From assembly GCF_003443615.1 (NCBI RefSeq), contig NZ_CP031967.1, forward strand, positions 3,162,001 to 3,226,000: a stretch of 64,000 bases of DNA, written 5' to 3'. Numbering within the stretch: position 1 is the stretch's first letter; each line of letters opens with the position of its first letter. The notes beneath the pieces are model-generated. The model was not told the origin of the DNA. It did no database searches and saw only the letters and a list, made by a program, of their open reading frames with translations. Shown piece after piece: positions 8,618-17,325 of this stretch. This stretch comes from Alteromonas sp. BL110 (GTDB lineage Bacteria > Pseudomonadota > Gammaproteobacteria > Enterobacterales > Alteromonadaceae). The position numbers and the translations under genes were made by a program.

Positions 8618-9598
8618 CTAATACCTCTTGGCGTAACTAAACATGCGCTTTATATCTGCGATAGACATTTCAGGAGCGATGGGGAATCGATGGAGATCAT
8701 ATGGGTTAGTACTCGGGATTGTATTTATGCCAGGTTGAAAATTAAATGCGAGTTCGTAACCGGTATCTTTTAACCCTTCTATTACCCTTTTATCATAGGT
8801 CGCCTTACTCCCTACAGGATAAGAAAAAGCTGAAATATCGCACCCTAAATTGCTCTCAAGCAGAGCTTTTGAGTGACTCAACTCATAAAATAACTCATCT
8901 TCTGAAAGCTTAGTTAATATATCGTGATTGTGTGAGTGAGCTCCGAGCTCCATTCCAGATTCGACTAACGTATTTAAATGATGCCAATCCATAAATTCTG
9001 CACGAGGGTAGCCGTCTTGATGATGCAACGTTTGCTCAAGCTGACTAATCTGTTTTTGGGCGGGTAGTTTACAGTTTTTGACAGCTTGTAGTACGGCTCG
9101 AATGAAACGTTCCTGACAATTTTCAAATACTACCTCATTTCGCCACGCATCAAGATGCACTCGATTAGGTGTGTGACGCTTAATAAGGTAGGCCACTTTG
9201 TCCCACCAGGGTACATGCCGGCTTCCTACTAGGCCCGTTGCAATGAAAAAAGTGGCTGACACATTGTTATTACAAAGCACGGGTAAGGCATTGCTAAAAT
9301 TATCAATATAACCGTCATCAAATGTTAAGCACAATAGCTTAGATTTTGGCTTCTTATTGTTCGATAACAACTCGGTCAATGCCTTGAGACTAATTATATC
9401 AAAATTTTGTTTAAAAAATTTTATATGGGCATCAAGCTCTTCAGTAGTGCACGAATATACACACGGATCAAATTCCGTATCTTTACGATTGCCTATCCGG
9501 TGAAAGTTTACGCTGTAAAGGCCGTTAGGAGCTGTGCGCCACGACAACCCGTCTAGGCCCAGCATGCGCCCTGCTTTCATTTTTATTTTTGACAACAT
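8618..9598 (-). CDS. polysaccharide deacetylase (NodB homology domain)
   Basis: 326 residues. TFDDGYIDNF at about residue 93 is motif 1 of carbohydrate esterase family 4 (catalytic Asp and metal Asp), and GAHSHNHDILTKLS at ~215 is the H-x3-H-type metal motif. Late residues SYPVGS at ~255 fit motif 3. It removes N- or O-acetyl groups from a glycan. The lack of a clear signal peptide suggests it acts on cytoplasmic lipid-linked intermediates, or needs another export route. It lies in the polysaccharide operon, one base from each neighbour. Confidence 0.88.
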   Translation of the reverse strand: MLSKIKMKAGRMLGLDGLSWRTAPNGLYSVNFHRIGNRKDTEFDPCVYSCTTEELDAHIKFFKQNFDIISLKALTELLSNNKKPKSKLLCLTFDDGYIDNFSNALPVLCNNNVSATFFIATGLVGSRHVPWWDKVAYLIKRHTPNRVHLDAWRNEVVFENCQERFIRAVLQAVKNCKLPAQKQISQLEQTLHHQDGYPRAEFMDWHHLNTLVESGMELGAHSHNHDILTKLSEDELFYELSHSKALLESNLGCDISAFSYPVGSKATYDKRVIEGLKDTGYELAFNFQPGINTIPSTNPYDLHRFPIAPEMSIADIKRMFSYAKRY

Positions 9599-9599
9599 G

Positions 9600-10763
9600 C
9601 TACGCTAGCTTTTTGAACGCTGGGGGAGCAAGCACATAGTCTCGGAAATGGTTTGGATTGCCTTCTTCCCCAGCTTCAGCTGCTTTTATGATGTTATACA
9701 TTTCTCTAGCAGAGACGTAATGTAGGGCGTAATTCTTTCCATCGTTATATTTAGAGGTTAAATGTCGATGCATTTCCTTTATAGGCTCGCCAAGTAATGT
9801 GTCCATATCGCCATCCTGAGCTCCGTGGGTGTGTACTTTTATAAATATCCATTCAGGTTTTCCTTCGACATGAATAGCTTGATCGACCCACAAATCAACG
9901 CGATTAGGTGTCGGAGGAAACGTTTTTCTAACATCTGAGTTTTCGATTTGAGGGAAAATTCCTTTCTTTCGCACTTTCCAATTTAAACCCAAAACTCCTT
10001 GGATAAGCAGTAGGTCACCCCAAGCCTTGCCACCTTTTACGATAGGTCGTCCGGTTTCATACGACTTCGGTTTCTCAGGATCGTCTTTCGCATAGTAAAT
10101 GGTATTTAACATAGCGGGTTGCGATTCATCGGGGGATGGAAACGTGAAATCGGCGTAACACCCGGTTTCTCGAAGTACAATAAGCTCATCGTTTACACCG
10201 CACCATTTTCCTTCAGGGTGAGAGTTATCTAACACCCAGTTTCCATGTATAAAGGCGTAAACGGGTTTGCCTGTCTCCGGGTCAACGCTTAATGCATTAT
10301 GTTCTTCGTGAAGACATTGGGCAAAGCCAGAGAGGGTTTTTCTTAAGTTATCGCTAGTATCATCTTCATGATGTAGGTGTATCTCTATCTCGCCAAAACC
10401 TTTAGCACATAAATCGGAAATTTTATCTAAATGTTCTTTTCGATACTCCTCTTCGGGAAAGAAAAAGCTATGTTTTGGATGATTTCCGTCTGCATCAAGA
10501 AATTGTGAGGCCATTTTAGGGTAATCAACCATCCATCGGTCCACACGTTGCCGCTCCAATTCAATGTTATCTTTATTTTTCCACTGAGGCTCATAGTGGT
10601 CTACGAAGCAAAACATGACATGCTGCGTACCACTTACAGTAGGCTTTTGTGTAAACCGGCTTTTTGTGTAGTTCCAAAGCCAACTCTGCATTTTCTTTTT
10701 CTTTACAATGGCAATAAATGCTACTGAGAGTAATACTAAAAGTGCTAGTGTAAGCGCGATCAT
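9600..10763 (-). CDS. membrane-anchored protein with deacetylase-like motifs, family not recognised
   Basis: 387 residues. An N-terminal membrane anchor (ALTLALLVLLSVAFIAIV, residues 3-20) is followed by a basic KKKK stretch and a soluble domain. MFCFVDHYEPQW (~50), EIEIHLHHEDDTSD (~125), FIHGNWVLDNS (~168) and FIKVHTHGAQDGD (~308) give acidic and histidine clusters arranged like metal ligands of NodB-type deacetylases, but I cannot place it in a named family. Its start overlaps the upstream GT2 stop by 4 bases (ATGA). It is likely a second deacetylase or glycan hydrolase for the same polysaccharide; this is inference from motif order and context. Confidence 0.6.
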   Translation of the reverse strand: MIALTLALLVLLSVAFIAIVKKKKMQSWLWNYTKSRFTQKPTVSGTQHVMFCFVDHYEPQWKNKDNIELERQRVDRWMVDYPKMASQFLDADGNHPKHSFFFPEEEYRKEHLDKISDLCAKGFGEIEIHLHHEDDTSDNLRKTLSGFAQCLHEEHNALSVDPETGKPVYAFIHGNWVLDNSHPEGKWCGVNDELIVLRETGCYADFTFPSPDESQPAMLNTIYYAKDDPEKPKSYETGRPIVKGGKAWGDLLLIQGVLGLNWKVRKKGIFPQIENSDVRKTFPPTPNRVDLWVDQAIHVEGKPEWIFIKVHTHGAQDGDMDTLLGEPIKEMHRHLTSKYNDGKNYALHYVSAREMYNIIKAAEAGEEGNPNHFRDYVLAPPAFKKLA

Positions 10764-11932
10764 CTAGATGTCCTTTGCCATGTCGCTGATAGGTTAGAGG
10801 ATAAAAACTTAATGTAACCTCTGAAAAGGGATATATTCATTGATACAAAAAATGTTATTAGACTAATAATATTTCCAACTATTGGAACGTTTTTGAATAT
10901 TCTCAACTCGCCTAGCAACCAGAAAGAATAGAACGCTAGCTGTCCAAATAACATTACCGTATATAAATAATTAGTGTGCCACAAGAGTACAACGTTGAGA
11001 AGCAAGGTAATTATCATTAAATGAGGAACAAACCAGCGGATTACCTTATGGCTTAGATAAGAAAACCAGCGCCATTTATAGCGTGGATTAAGCAACCATG
11101 TTAAGCGGGACAATGATTGATAATTGCCAGCGCCTATGCGAATGCGTCTGCCTGCTTCTTCCTTTAAGGTCGGTGCGATCTCTTCTGTCGCCAACGCCTG
11201 TTTATTATAGATTATTTGATATTTTCTTTTGGCTACGTTCATCACAATGCAGAAATCATCTATTATCGTGTTGTCCGGCAATGGTTCGTAAAGCGAGGTT
11301 CTAATCGCGTAAATCCCACCGTTAGCACCAAGGAGAGCATCAATTTTCGATTCGTGTTTTTTCAAAAATTGTTCATATTTCCAATAAATGCCATCTTTAT
11401 TGTCGCCTGAAAAAGCGTCTACAAGGTTAAGCTCGCCACATACGGCACCAACTCTTGCATTTTCAAAAGGTGAAACCAAGTTGAGTACAGCATCATTTGC
11501 AAACATGGTATTGGCATCAGAGAATACGGTTATGTCACTTTTAACACGCTCAAGCAAGTCGTTGAGTACATTGATTTTTCCCCGGTTTTCTTCAAAACAA
11601 AAAACGCAAAGACGTGGATCGCGAAAACTGCTAATTATACTGTCGGTTTTGTCGGAGCTACCGTCTGAGGCAATGAGAAATTGTATTTTTTCATGGGGGT
11701 AATCAAGTGATAACAGGTTTTCTATGCGCTCACCTATACAGCTTTCTTCATTATACGCGGATATCACGACTGACACCGAAGGTAATTCACCACCCTCAGT
11801 TATCACATTATTCTTGACTTGCTCGCGTTTAGAAAATGCTTTGCTGAAAGAATATAGTACAACCGGATATAATAAGTAGCTGTAAAGAATGAGGAAGATG
11901 GCCAACCAAAATAAGAATTCTATGTACTTCAT
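10760..11932 (-). CDS. membrane glycosyltransferase family 2
   Basis: 390 residues. An N-terminal membrane helix (residues ~5-27) is followed by a GT-A domain: VSVVISAYNEESCIGERI at ~53, FLIASDGSSDKTDSI at ~85 and VFSDANTMFANDA at ~135 (DxD-like). RRIRIGAGNYQSL at ~260 corresponds to the Q/RxxRW region of processive synthases. At least three C-terminal membrane helices follow. This is the architecture of polysaccharide synthases/EpsO-like enzymes that polymerise or extrude a glycan. It belongs to the minus-strand exosortase-associated operon. Confidence 0.88.
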   Translation of the reverse strand: MKYIEFLFWLAIFLILYSYLLYPVVLYSFSKAFSKREQVKNNVITEGGELPSVSVVISAYNEESCIGERIENLLSLDYPHEKIQFLIASDGSSDKTDSIISSFRDPRLCVFCFEENRGKINVLNDLLERVKSDITVFSDANTMFANDAVLNLVSPFENARVGAVCGELNLVDAFSGDNKDGIYWKYEQFLKKHESKIDALLGANGGIYAIRTSLYEPLPDNTIIDDFCIVMNVAKRKYQIIYNKQALATEEIAPTLKEEAGRRIRIGAGNYQSLSRLTWLLNPRYKWRWFSYLSHKVIRWFVPHLMIITLLLNVVLLWHTNYLYTVMLFGQLAFYSFWLLGELRIFKNVPIVGNIISLITFFVSMNISLFRGYIKFLSSNLSATWQRTSR

Positions 11933-11937
11933 GAGAT

Positions 11938-12450
11938 TTATCTAGCTTTTGCTGGTATTCCCAATGCTGTAGTGTTTGAAGGGACATCCTTCACTACCAC
12001 TGCATTAGCGCCAACTTTCACGTTACTTCCTATGTTAATACCGCCAAATGCTTTGGCTCCAGCTCCGAAAAAAATATCGTCGTTGAGTATCGGTGACTCG
12101 CCTTTTTCGTCTCCAATTACCACACCACTTTCTAGAGTAATGTTTTTGCCACCAATAACCTTTGAATTAATGACAACACCAATAGGATGCATTATCACAA
12201 AACCTTCATCAAATTTGGCATTCACACCAATTACACATCCATTATAAACACGGTTTATATGGGAAAGTATCAGTGCAAAAGGGGATAGCAGTCTTATTTG
12301 AGCACATCGATATGCTAAACGATAAAGTATGTTTGCACTTGTCCCATCAGTAAAAAAGATTCGCAGCTTCGAAATCTCAGCGCCATCATCCAAGAATATT
12401 TGCTTCTTTCTCGCAAAATCTGATTTTATTAATTTAAATGTTTCAGACAT
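11938..12450 (-). CDS. serine acetyltransferase-like hexapeptide acyltransferase
   Basis: 170 residues from the ATG at 12450, which overlaps the upstream ThiF-like stop (TGATG); a GTG at 12453 is the alternative. The C-terminal half is a left-handed beta-helix: IGVVINSKVIGGKNITLESGVVIG (in part) and IGSNVKVGANAVVVKDVPSN, ending ALGIPA-R as in CysE/colanic-acid acetyltransferases. The first 70 residues lack the full SAT helical domain, so a sugar rather than serine is the likely acceptor. A true cysE homologue lies at 51.6 kb, supporting a specialised role here. Confidence 0.82.
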   Translation of the reverse strand: MSETFKLIKSDFARKKQIFLDDGAEISKLRIFFTDGTSANILYRLAYRCAQIRLLSPFALILSHINRVYNGCVIGVNAKFDEGFVIMHPIGVVINSKVIGGKNITLESGVVIGDEKGESPILNDDIFFGAGAKAFGGINIGSNVKVGANAVVVKDVPSNTTALGIPAKAR

Positions 12451-13349
12451 CACGCAGTTTCTTTGTTGTCATTTAAAAGTTGTTTAACCTTTTTAAACAT
12501 ATACTTTTGAAGAGGGTTTTTGTTTCCCCAAGGTCGCCACGTTTTTATTAAATTATTTCTGTAGGCATCAAAATGCAGCCCCCTAGGCGCGCAAACAACA
12601 TCCCCTCGGTTCAATAACAGCTTAAGCACATTTGTACATAACACTCCGGCGGCGAGTGAAATGCCCATGCATGTTGAAGGAACTTTCTTTTTCATAAAGT
12701 TCACTGAAGAGTTCTGAACCAAATAATGCCTTTGCTGTACGGAAGGCGATACACCTATGACAAAACGCACAATATTATTTTCAAAATAAAGGTCTTTTTC
12801 TTCATCGGTTGCTTGAGCTGGGGCGTCAATCATGGCGAAATATTCGTCGAATGACATCTTTCCCGGTTTAAAGCACAGCATTGCCGTACCCATCCCCATA
12901 GGCGCAGCCGTTATCGTTGGAATTCCGAGCTCGTAACAACGCCGAAACACGTGTCTGCGAATTTCTAACGCGAAGATATCTAGACTATCTATATAGACAT
13001 CAACACCATCGAGAAACTCATCAAGGTTTTCAAGCGTTATGCCTCGCTTAAAATTGACAACTTTTGCATCGGGGTTAATATCTTTAAGTGTTTCTTCCAT
13101 CACTACAGATTTTTCTTTACCAACAGTAGATACAAAGGCACCAGCTTGACGGTTAAAGTTTGCGTAGTCATAGGTATCAAGATCTGAAATATTGAAATTA
13201 GATATTCCCATGCGAGCACAGACTATAGCGTGGTCACCACCCACACCACCAAGGCCACCGATAGCCACTTTACTGCTCTTAAGTTTTTGCTGCTCTTCTT
13301 CAGTTACCCAGCCGATATTTCTCGAAAATGCATCGTTATAATCAAACAT
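12450..13349 (-). CDS. ThiF/MoeB/E1-like adenylyltransferase in a polysaccharide operon
   Basis: 299 residues. The ATP-binding Rossmann start is VAIGGLGGVGGDHAIVCARMG at ~28-47, followed by ISDLDTYDYANFNRQAGA (~55-72), where the NRQ and acidic residues match the E1 adenylation site. PSTCMGISLAAGVLCTNVLKLLL near 235-257 resembles the C-terminal helix of the family. I see no paired CxxC zinc motif as in MoeB/ThiF, and no ubiquitin-like partner gene with a GG tail nearby. E1-like enzymes adenylate a C-terminal carboxylate; the substrate here is unknown. It sits 23 bp downstream of prsT and overlaps the acyltransferase gene. Confidence 0.85.
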   Translation of the reverse strand: MFDYNDAFSRNIGWVTEEEQQKLKSSKVAIGGLGGVGGDHAIVCARMGISNFNISDLDTYDYANFNRQAGAFVSTVGKEKSVVMEETLKDINPDAKVVNFKRGITLENLDEFLDGVDVYIDSLDIFALEIRRHVFRRCYELGIPTITAAPMGMGTAMLCFKPGKMSFDEYFAMIDAPAQATDEEKDLYFENNIVRFVIGVSPSVQQRHYLVQNSSVNFMKKKVPSTCMGISLAAGVLCTNVLKLLLNRGDVVCAPRGLHFDAYRNNLIKTWRPWGNKNPLQKYMFKKVKQLLNDNKETA

Positions 13350-13372
13350 AAGCGTCGAGCCTCAAGTTATTC

Positions 13373-16105
13373 CTAAAGTTGAAACTGTTGTTTCAATTCG
13401 TTTAGTTGTGTTTCCTGAACTATCGTTACTGGAATGATAGAGGAAGCTACACGTTTCGCTTCATTCTTTCTACCTGCTTTTATTAAAACCCTAACGTAAT
13501 TAATTCCGATAGAGGCATTTTTATTACTTAGCACAAAAGCATCGTTGGCTTTCTGTATCGCTTTCTCATGCTCAGACAAAGAAGATAAAATGGCCGCGTA
13601 GGTTGACAGAATGTTGGGGTTGTTAGGTACTAACTCGTTCGCTTTTTCGATATGATTTAACGCCCGCGCGGGTTTACCATCTTCGTTCAGAAGCCAAGCT
13701 AAATTGTTTAATACAAGTGGACTGTCTTCTTTTTCACTTTTAACAAGAGAGTCGTAATGTTCTATCGCCAATTTTGGACGTCGCTCGAGTAAATAGTTAG
13801 CGAAGATAAGACGGAGCTTCACGTTACTTGCAGCTCTTTCGAGATGAGATTGTGTGAATGCAATCACACGTTTTTCTTGTCCAAGCTTTTCAAGGGAGGA
13901 GAATATAAGTAAAGCTAGCTCTGTTGACGGCACTTCATTATAGAGAGGCTCAAGAATTGATAGGGCCGATTTATAGTTACCATCAATGATTTCAAGACGT
14001 CCTTTAATAAGGTGACCGATAATACTGTTCTTAGCGGTTTCTGGCAATCCTATATAAGCTTGTTTTGCATCTTCATTGTTACCTTCCAACAGCATCAATC
14101 TGGTAGCTAGAAGGTCTAAAGTAGAGTTTTTACCCAGTGTGCGTTTTGCCTCATTTATAAGTCGTTGAGCCTCTGAGAAATTATTATCTATTTCCTCAAG
14201 CTCTATACTTTGAACAAAAGATGACACAGAAGGGGCTTGCTTACGCCACTTCGAAAATGCGTTTCGTGCTTCATTGTAATTTGCTTGTTTCGCATAAGCG
14301 TTGCCTAAAAGCATCCAATATTTTGGCACGTTTTCAAGCGATATCTCATTTTTTCTAAGAAAGTCGACGGTTAACTTATACTGTTCATCAAGAAGTAGTG
14401 CGGCTGCATAGAGTAGCGCGTATTGGGGGTCTTCTGATTGTGATTGGGCAGACTCTAACTGGGAAATTGACGGTGATAGGTCCCCGATACGCTGATGTAC
14501 TTGAAATGAACGCATCAATAACCTTGTGCTGAGCGGATAAACTTCAAGTGCATCTGAAAGCTTTGATGCAGCGTTTTCAAAGTCTTTCTCTCTTATTGAC
14601 TGCTCAATAAAAAAAAGCATCGCATCAAAGTTTTCGGGCTTTAGTTCTCTGAGTTGCGAATAAGTCTCTTGAGCGGCATTCATATCACCTGCGGAGCGCT
14701 GTACAAAACCTTTTGCGGTTAACCGGCCTATAATATTTTGTTTACCTGCAAAACGTGTTTCGACTAATTCATAGGCTTTTTCATACTCATTATTTTCAAT
14801 ATAAGCAATCAATAAAAGGTAGATGCTGTTTATATCGTCAGACGAGTTATCTAGATTTCTTTCTAATTCGGGTATGCCGCTTTCTCCAGTGAAAAGTTTT
14901 AACAACCCAATATTACGGAGCATTTCACCGTCTTCTATTTTGGAAGCGTCTATTTTATCTACTAGTCGTTTTGCTTCGCTTAATTCATTTTTTTGAACTA
15001 ATAGCCTCGATGTTTCTACAATATAGAGCAAATCTTCTTGGCCAAGCTCAGGTATACTATTAATAGTGTTGATACCGTCCTGTGTATACCCCAGTCTTAA
15101 CTGAATGCTTGTATAGAGCCTCTTCGCATAATGGTCTTTAGGTAAAGAATCAATAATTGTCGAAAGGTTCTGATAAGCTTGCTCATAGTTTTCGAGTTGA
15201 TAGTGCGCAACTGCCGCCAAAAGTCTTGTTACTTGATTAGAACGCCCATTTTTAATTGCTTTGTCTAGGTAGAGCGTTGCACCTTTGAAATCCTTTCGAG
15301 AAATCAAAATTGTGCCATTTAACTGATTGAAGTAGGGTTGTTCAGGGCTCAACTGCAATAGTTGTTTAACGTAAAGCTCGGCGTCTTTAAATTTTCCCGC
15401 ATTTACTAGTGCAGTGGCAAGTTGTGTTTTTATTTTATAATCGGCTGGTCTTAAATCTAACCATCGCTTTGCAGTACTTACCGCTTCTGGCCAATCATTT
15501 GAGAAGGTTTCCAGCGTGAATTTCAATTGAAGCGCAATGGGAGATAGATTTACCGCTTCATTTACCCTATGCAATTCTTTTAAAGCAGGTTGAGCGTCGT
15601 CATTAATGATCAATAAATAGGCCTTTGCTATCGCGGCAATATCAACGTTTGAAGATAAAGTTACTTCGCGGAAAGCAATGGTGGCTTTTGAGAGACTGCT
15701 GGAACGATATAAGGCAATAGCTTTATATAGTTTCAATGTATCTTTTAAACTGCCCTCAGTTGAAGCCTCTAAGTCTCCAATACTTTCATACTCTTCAAGC
15801 CACAAATATGCTTCTGACAGTGCAACTGTTCCTTCGTCGCTTAACTTACTTTCTGAGCGTTCAAATTCTTTCTGAGCCGCAAGGTATAGCCCCTGATAGA
15901 GGTATGCGAACCCTAGCATTTCTCTGGCTTCCAATAGCCCAGGGTTATTTTTGATAACGTTTTTGAGCGTTACCGATGCTTCCTGCAATTGCCCTTTATC
16001 TAGCAGGTCTGCGGCGTCAGCCATTAATTCTTCAGGCGAGTTATTTGTACATGCGGCTAATACACAAAACAACGATACAACAGTGAACTTAGAATAATAT
16101 TTCAC
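13373..16105 (-). CDS. prsT: PEP-CTERM system TPR-repeat lipoprotein PrsT
   Basis: About 910 residues from a GTG at 16105. I chose it because AAGGAAG lies about six bases upstream and because it puts a lipoprotein signal (SLFCVLAAC, Cys ~19) at the N-terminus; an upstream ATG at 16189 would bury that signal behind 28 extra residues. The rest is tetratricopeptide-like helical repeats throughout (e.g. DAELYVKQLLQLSPEQPYFN, ARNAFSKWRKQAPS, ALNHIEKANELVPNNPNIL). Length, lipobox and context fit PrsT, the giant TPR lipoprotein linked to exosortase and exopolysaccharide loci. It probably scaffolds export of the polysaccharide or sorted proteins in the periplasm. It is the first gene of the minus-strand glycan operon. 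Confidence 0.88.
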   Translation of the reverse strand: MKYYSKFTVVSLFCVLAACTNNSPEELMADAADLLDKGQLQEASVTLKNVIKNNPGLLEAREMLGFAYLYQGLYLAAQKEFERSESKLSDEGTVALSEAYLWLEEYESIGDLEASTEGSLKDTLKLYKAIALYRSSSLSKATIAFREVTLSSNVDIAAIAKAYLLIINDDAQPALKELHRVNEAVNLSPIALQLKFTLETFSNDWPEAVSTAKRWLDLRPADYKIKTQLATALVNAGKFKDAELYVKQLLQLSPEQPYFNQLNGTILISRKDFKGATLYLDKAIKNGRSNQVTRLLAAVAHYQLENYEQAYQNLSTIIDSLPKDHYAKRLYTSIQLRLGYTQDGINTINSIPELGQEDLLYIVETSRLLVQKNELSEAKRLVDKIDASKIEDGEMLRNIGLLKLFTGESGIPELERNLDNSSDDINSIYLLLIAYIENNEYEKAYELVETRFAGKQNIIGRLTAKGFVQRSAGDMNAAQETYSQLRELKPENFDAMLFFIEQSIREKDFENAASKLSDALEVYPLSTRLLMRSFQVHQRIGDLSPSISQLESAQSQSEDPQYALLYAAALLLDEQYKLTVDFLRKNEISLENVPKYWMLLGNAYAKQANYNEARNAFSKWRKQAPSVSSFVQSIELEEIDNNFSEAQRLINEAKRTLGKNSTLDLLATRLMLLEGNNEDAKQAYIGLPETAKNSIIGHLIKGRLEIIDGNYKSALSILEPLYNEVPSTELALLIFSSLEKLGQEKRVIAFTQSHLERAASNVKLRLIFANYLLERRPKLAIEHYDSLVKSEKEDSPLVLNNLAWLLNEDGKPARALNHIEKANELVPNNPNILSTYAAILSSLSEHEKAIQKANDAFVLSNKNASIGINYVRVLIKAGRKNEAKRVASSIIPVTIVQETQLNELKQQFQL

Positions 16106-16217
16106 ATTAGCTTCCTTATTGCTTAACCTTGCTAAGGTAACGTATTCCAGAGAATTTACAAGTTGTTCGAAGGCTTTTTGTGACGACAATTAACTGCGCT
16201 TGTCGAATCTAGAACAT

Positions 16218-16245
16218 AAAAAAAGCTGCCCATATTGGGCAGCTT
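16218..16245 (-). terminator. intrinsic terminator of the PEP-CTERM gene
   Basis: AAGCTGCCCA (16223-16232) and TGGGCAGCTT (16236-16245) form a perfect 10-bp stem with a TAT loop. On the minus strand it is followed by a run of seven T (A-run 16218-16224). It lies 32 bp past the stop of the PEP-CTERM gene and separates it from prsT. Confidence 0.9.
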
Positions 16246-16276
16246 CTTGCAACACAAAACGTGTCTAGGACAGTAA

Positions 16277-17170
16277 TTATTTCTTATTACGTCTAGAGAA
16301 ACCAAACATGCCGATTAAACCAAGACCTAGAACTGCAACTGTTGAAGGCTCAGGAACTTGGAATTTAACAGCAATTGAGTGATCATCGCTTACAAGAACC
16401 GTTGGACCGTCAGAGTCTATCGGGTTCGCAATGTTATTTGCAAGGTCGCCTACAGTCACTGTTTGCGAAGCGTATACTAATATGTCAGTAAGTGTTGCAT
16501 TAATGTACTCTTGGAAAGAGACATACTGACCAGCAGAGTTTTGAAAATAAAATACTTCTTGGCCAGCTGGAGTTAAGCTCACTTCTGTAATTAGTGATTC
16601 GATTATCTGTTCACCAGGATTGATAGAACTAGAAACAAACTCACTTTCAATTAACAGTTCTTCGTTTCCAAGGATAGTAACGTCTTCCGGTGTACTAAAA
16701 TCATAGCTGTACTGGTATGAATAGATATCTAGAACACCACCAGTATACGTTACAGTGTCGCCGTCTGCGTTAAGAAACCCGTCCAATTCAAAGTCGAACG
16801 TAAGCGCTGTGCCTATAATAGTCGGGTAACCACTTCCGTCTTGCCCGATGTTATTTGGGCTAGGGTCATAAGTAAAGGTGTTAGTAAAGTTACCTTCATC
16901 GTTAAGTACTAGCGCTTCTAAATTATCAAATCCAGCGTTTGTGCCATTGAACGTATAACCGATAAGGCCCAAACCACCGCGAGATACCAGTGCACCAGTC
17001 GCAGTATTAACTTCTGTTACTGAGTCGTATGCCAGTTCTAGAGTGTCAATTGAACCGCGCGGGTTAACAACTGAGTCATCAGTAAGATCTAAAAAAAATG
17101 GTGTTGCAGCTGCTTGTCCACTAAGCGCTAAACCTGCAGCTGTTGCTGTTGCTAAAAGTAACTTTTTCAT
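16277..17170 (-). CDS. PEP-CTERM sorting-domain protein
   Basis: 297 residues. The N-terminal signal peptide is MKKLLLATATAAGLALSGQA with cleavage near AAA-TP. The C-terminus has VPEPSTVAVLGLGLIGMFGF followed by SRRNKK: the PEP motif, a membrane helix and a basic tail that define exosortase substrates. The middle ~230 residues are beta-rich and Asp/Asn/Thr-rich without a domain I recognise. It should be exported, cut at PEP by an exosortase and released or attached to the surface. It has its own terminator and a sigma-54-type promoter, so it is expressed separately from prsT. No exosortase gene is in the window. Confidence 0.92.
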   Translation of the reverse strand: MKKLLLATATAAGLALSGQAAATPFFLDLTDDSVVNPRGSIDTLELAYDSVTEVNTATGALVSRGGLGLIGYTFNGTNAGFDNLEALVLNDEGNFTNTFTYDPSPNNIGQDGSGYPTIIGTALTFDFELDGFLNADGDTVTYTGGVLDIYSYQYSYDFSTPEDVTILGNEELLIESEFVSSSINPGEQIIESLITEVSLTPAGQEVFYFQNSAGQYVSFQEYINATLTDILVYASQTVTVGDLANNIANPIDSDGPTVLVSDDHSIAVKFQVPEPSTVAVLGLGLIGMFGFSRRNKK

Positions 17171-17219
17171 CTCTGCTCTCCGTTATGTATGCAGCGGAAT
17201 AAATCGTCAATCCAATATA

Positions 17220-17235
17220 AGCACTTTGTGTGCCA
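17220..17235 (-). promoter_or_regulatory. sigma-54 (RpoN) promoter of the PEP-CTERM gene
   Basis: On the minus strand this reads TGGCACACAAAGTGCT: a perfect TGGCAC -24 element and GTGC in the -12 position (consensus TTGC), with GG and GC exactly 12 bases apart as sigma-54 requires. The -12 GC lies about 50 bases from the ATG, giving a leader near 39 nt. Exosortase loci are known to carry the PrsK/PrsR pair, whose response regulator is sigma-54-dependent, which fits. Confidence is high for the match; function is inferred. Confidence 0.75.
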
Positions 17236-17325
17236 CGATTTAAGTCTTTGATTGCAGGGTATTTTATTTTGCGTTATTTTTACAGTGTAAACAAAGCTGA
17301 CATAAAAAATTACCAACTACCTCGA

